Shown here: positions 6,695 through 7,724 of the stretch, piece by piece
How the letters are laid out: every line of letters begins with the position of its first letter
Numbering within the stretch: the stretch's first letter is position 1
DNA from: Lachnospiraceae bacterium
GTDB taxonomy: Bacteria > Bacillota > Clostridia > Lachnospirales > Lachnospiraceae
Direction: 5' to 3'
DNA: 7,724 nt
Assembly: GCA_003447895.1 (NCBI GenBank)
Contig: DLYC01000139.1
Location: 1-7,724, forward strand
Made by a program: the position numbers and the translations under genes
The notes under the pieces: generated by a model
Told to the model about the DNA's origin: nothing
Databases searched by the model: none
The model's input: the letters and a program-made list of their open reading frames with translations, nothing else

Positions 6695-6733
6695 AAATTG
6701 TTAGCACTCATGCTGAATGAGTGCTAATTTTTT
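6695..6733 (+). terminator. Possible intrinsic terminator formed by the CIRCE palindrome and T-run
   Basis: The nine-base arms of CIRCE can form an RNA stem with a nine-base loop. The 3' arm is followed immediately by six T residues (6728-6733), and A residues precede the 5' arm. It lies just after the lipoprotein stop. The stem has only four G-C pairs and a large loop, so termination efficiency is uncertain. Confidence 0.4.
6701..6727 (+). promoter_or_regulatory. CIRCE operator (HrcA binding site)
   Basis: TTAGCACTC (6701-6709), nine bases, then GAGTGCTAA (6719-6727): a perfect match to the CIRCE consensus, TTAGCACTC-N9-GAGTGCTAA. HrcA binds it as a repressor of chaperone genes and is released on heat or protein-folding stress. 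The only gene downstream in the window is htpG, 110 bases away, so HrcA control of Hsp90 is the natural inference. In Bacillus subtilis CIRCE controls groES-groEL and the dnaK operon while htpG is controlled otherwise, so this wiring differs from that model. The operator ends seven bases before the -35 box. Confidence 0.96.
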
Positions 6734-6734
6734 A

Positions 6735-6763
6735 TTGACTTTTCCGTGACATGAGACTAAACT
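6735..6763 (+). promoter_or_regulatory. Sigma-A-like promoter for htpG
   Basis: TTGACT (6735-6740, five of six to consensus) and TAAACT (6758-6763, four of six) are separated by exactly 17 bases. Transcription would start near 6770, giving a leader of about 68 bases. The local sequence is clearly more AT-rich than its neighbours. No better pair is seen upstream of CIRCE. Confidence 0.65.
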
Positions 6764-6776
6764 CTCTTTTATGAGA

Positions 6777-6795
6777 ACCGGAGGTCTTTTCCGGT
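6777..6795 (+). other. Hairpin in the htpG leader
   Basis: ACCGGA (6777-6782) and TCCGGT (6790-6795) form a six-pair stem with a seven-base loop. It would sit close to the 5' end of the predicted transcript, a position that often stabilises mRNA. No T-run follows, so it is not a terminator. A second small palindrome, ATTTAC-TGC-GTAAAT, lies at 6801-6815. Confidence 0.45.
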
Positions 6796-6837
6796 ACCGA
6801 ATTTACTGCGTAAATAAACTGTAAAGGAGAATATACA

Positions 6838-7724
6838 ATGGCAGAAAGAGGATCTTTATCCATCAACAGCGAGAACATGTTCCCGATCATCAAGAAGTGG
6901 CTCTACAGTGACCACGATATTTTCTTCAGAGAGCTGATCTCCAACGGCTGCGACGCCGTCACAAAGCTCAAAAAGCTCGACATGATGGGCGATTTCCAGC
7001 TTCCGGACGACTACAAAGCAAGAATTGACATCGTAGTCAGCCCCCAGGACAAGACGATCACCGTATCCGACAACGGAATCGGCATGACGGCTGACGAAGT
7101 AAAGGAGTACATCAACAACATCGCTTTCTCCGGCGCGGAGGCCTTCCTCGAGAAGTACAAAGACAAGGCCAACGATGACCAGATCATCGGTCACTTCGGA
7201 CTGGGCTTTTACAGCGCATTTATGGTCGCGGACCTTGTGACCATCGACACCCTGTCCTACGTGGAAGGCTCAGAGCCGGTACACTGGGAGTGCGACGGCG
7301 GAAGTACCTATACGATGGACCGCGGAAGCAGGCAATCTTTTGGCACGACGATCACATTGCATCTGACAGAGGACTGCCTGGAGTTTGCCAACTACTACAG
7401 AGCACAGGAAGTTATCAAAAAATACTGCTCCTTCATGCCCACCGAGATCTATCTGTCCGAGAAGGACACCAAGGATACCGAGACCATCAACGAGTCCGAG
7501 AGAAGGCCCGAGGATATCGTCATCGAGATGATCGAGCCCGAGAAGAAAGAGGACGACAAGGAGCCCGCTGAGAAGAAGCTCAAGATCAGAAAGCGCCCGG
7601 TGCTCATGAACGAGACGCACCCCCTCTGGGGCAAAACACCCAGTGAGTGCACGGAAGAAGAGTACAAGGAATTCTACAGAAGTGTCTTCCACGACTACAA
7701 GGAGCCCCTGTTCTGGATCCACCT
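6838..7724 (+). CDS. htpG: Hsp90 chaperone HtpG, N-terminal part (runs off window)
   Basis: The first 295 codons of the ATP-dependent cytosolic chaperone Hsp90; the end lies beyond the window. The GHKL ATPase site is intact: the helix FFRELISNGCDA carries the catalytic Glu32 and Asn36 with Asp39, DNGIGM is at 78-83, and the glycine-rich lid GHFGLGFYS starts at Gly118. The common ELISNASDA motif reads ELISNGCDA here. Residues 218-254 form a highly charged stretch rich in Glu, Asp and Lys between the N-terminal and middle domains, longer than the short linker of the E. coli protein. The middle domain begins with LWGKTPSECTEEEYKEFYRS and a PLFWIHL segment. AAAGGAGA (6823-6830) is seven bases before the ATG. 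The upstream CIRCE element and promoter indicate heat-shock control through HrcA. Confidence 0.96.
   Translation, partial: MAERGSLSINSENMFPIIKKWLYSDHDIFFRELISNGCDAVTKLKKLDMMGDFQLPDDYKARIDIVVSPQDKTITVSDNGIGMTADEVKEYINNIAFSGAEAFLEKYKDKANDDQIIGHFGLGFYSAFMVADLVTIDTLSYVEGSEPVHWECDGGSTYTMDRGSRQSFGTTITLHLTEDCLEFANYYRAQEVIKKYCSFMPTEIYLSEKDTKDTETINESERRPEDIVIEMIEPEKKEDDKEPAEKKLKIRKRPVLMNETHPLWGKTPSECTEEEYKEFYRSVFHDYKEPLFWIH

Overview
The window looks like chromosomal DNA from a moderately GC-rich (roughly mid-50s % by eye) member of the Clostridia, most likely Lachnospiraceae-like. Reasons: AGGAG-type ribosome sites at short spacing, a perfect HrcA/CIRCE operator, a Gram-positive-style lipoprotein, a clostridial-type Hsp90, and an NHLP-type RiPP exporter. 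The taxonomic call is inference. All recognisable genes are on the + strand. No tRNA, rRNA, CRISPR array or insertion sequence was seen.

Layout. Bases 2-367 are the C-terminal end of one ABC exporter ATPase. It is followed by a complete second exporter (422-2656) with the N-terminal signature of the NHLP/NHLM bacteriocin export ATPases. These two proteins normally act together at the end of a RiPP (ribosomally made, modified peptide) cluster, so the precursor and maturation genes are expected upstream, outside the window. A TraX-family membrane protein (2640-3473) starts inside the end of the exporter gene and is probably translationally coupled to it. TraX of the F plasmid N-acetylates pilin, so a peptide- or envelope-acylating role linked to the exporter is possible but unproven.

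After a 136-base spacer come a beta-CASP metallo-beta-lactamase nuclease (3610-5214) and dihydrofolate reductase (5249-5743). One base after the reductase stop lies a genetic scar. A 37-codon frame (5745-5858) joins the extreme N-terminus of a flavin-dependent oxidoreductase directly to its extreme C-terminus. A second, diverged copy of the C-terminal piece follows 71 bases downstream (5861-5926). Next is a lipoprotein (5988-6686) resembling the N-terminal chaperone part of SurA/PrsA proteins but lacking a parvulin domain.

The last part is a heat-shock unit. A perfect CIRCE element (6701-6727) is followed by a T-run, a sigma-A-like promoter (6735-6763), a leader with a small hairpin, and htpG (Hsp90), which runs off the window end. 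CIRCE lies upstream of the -35 box and could also fold as a terminator for the lipoprotein operon.

Best leads: the exporter-TraX overlap, the collapsed and duplicated flavoprotein scar, and the unusual CIRCE/promoter/terminator arrangement before htpG. No clearly new multi-gene system is fully contained in the window.
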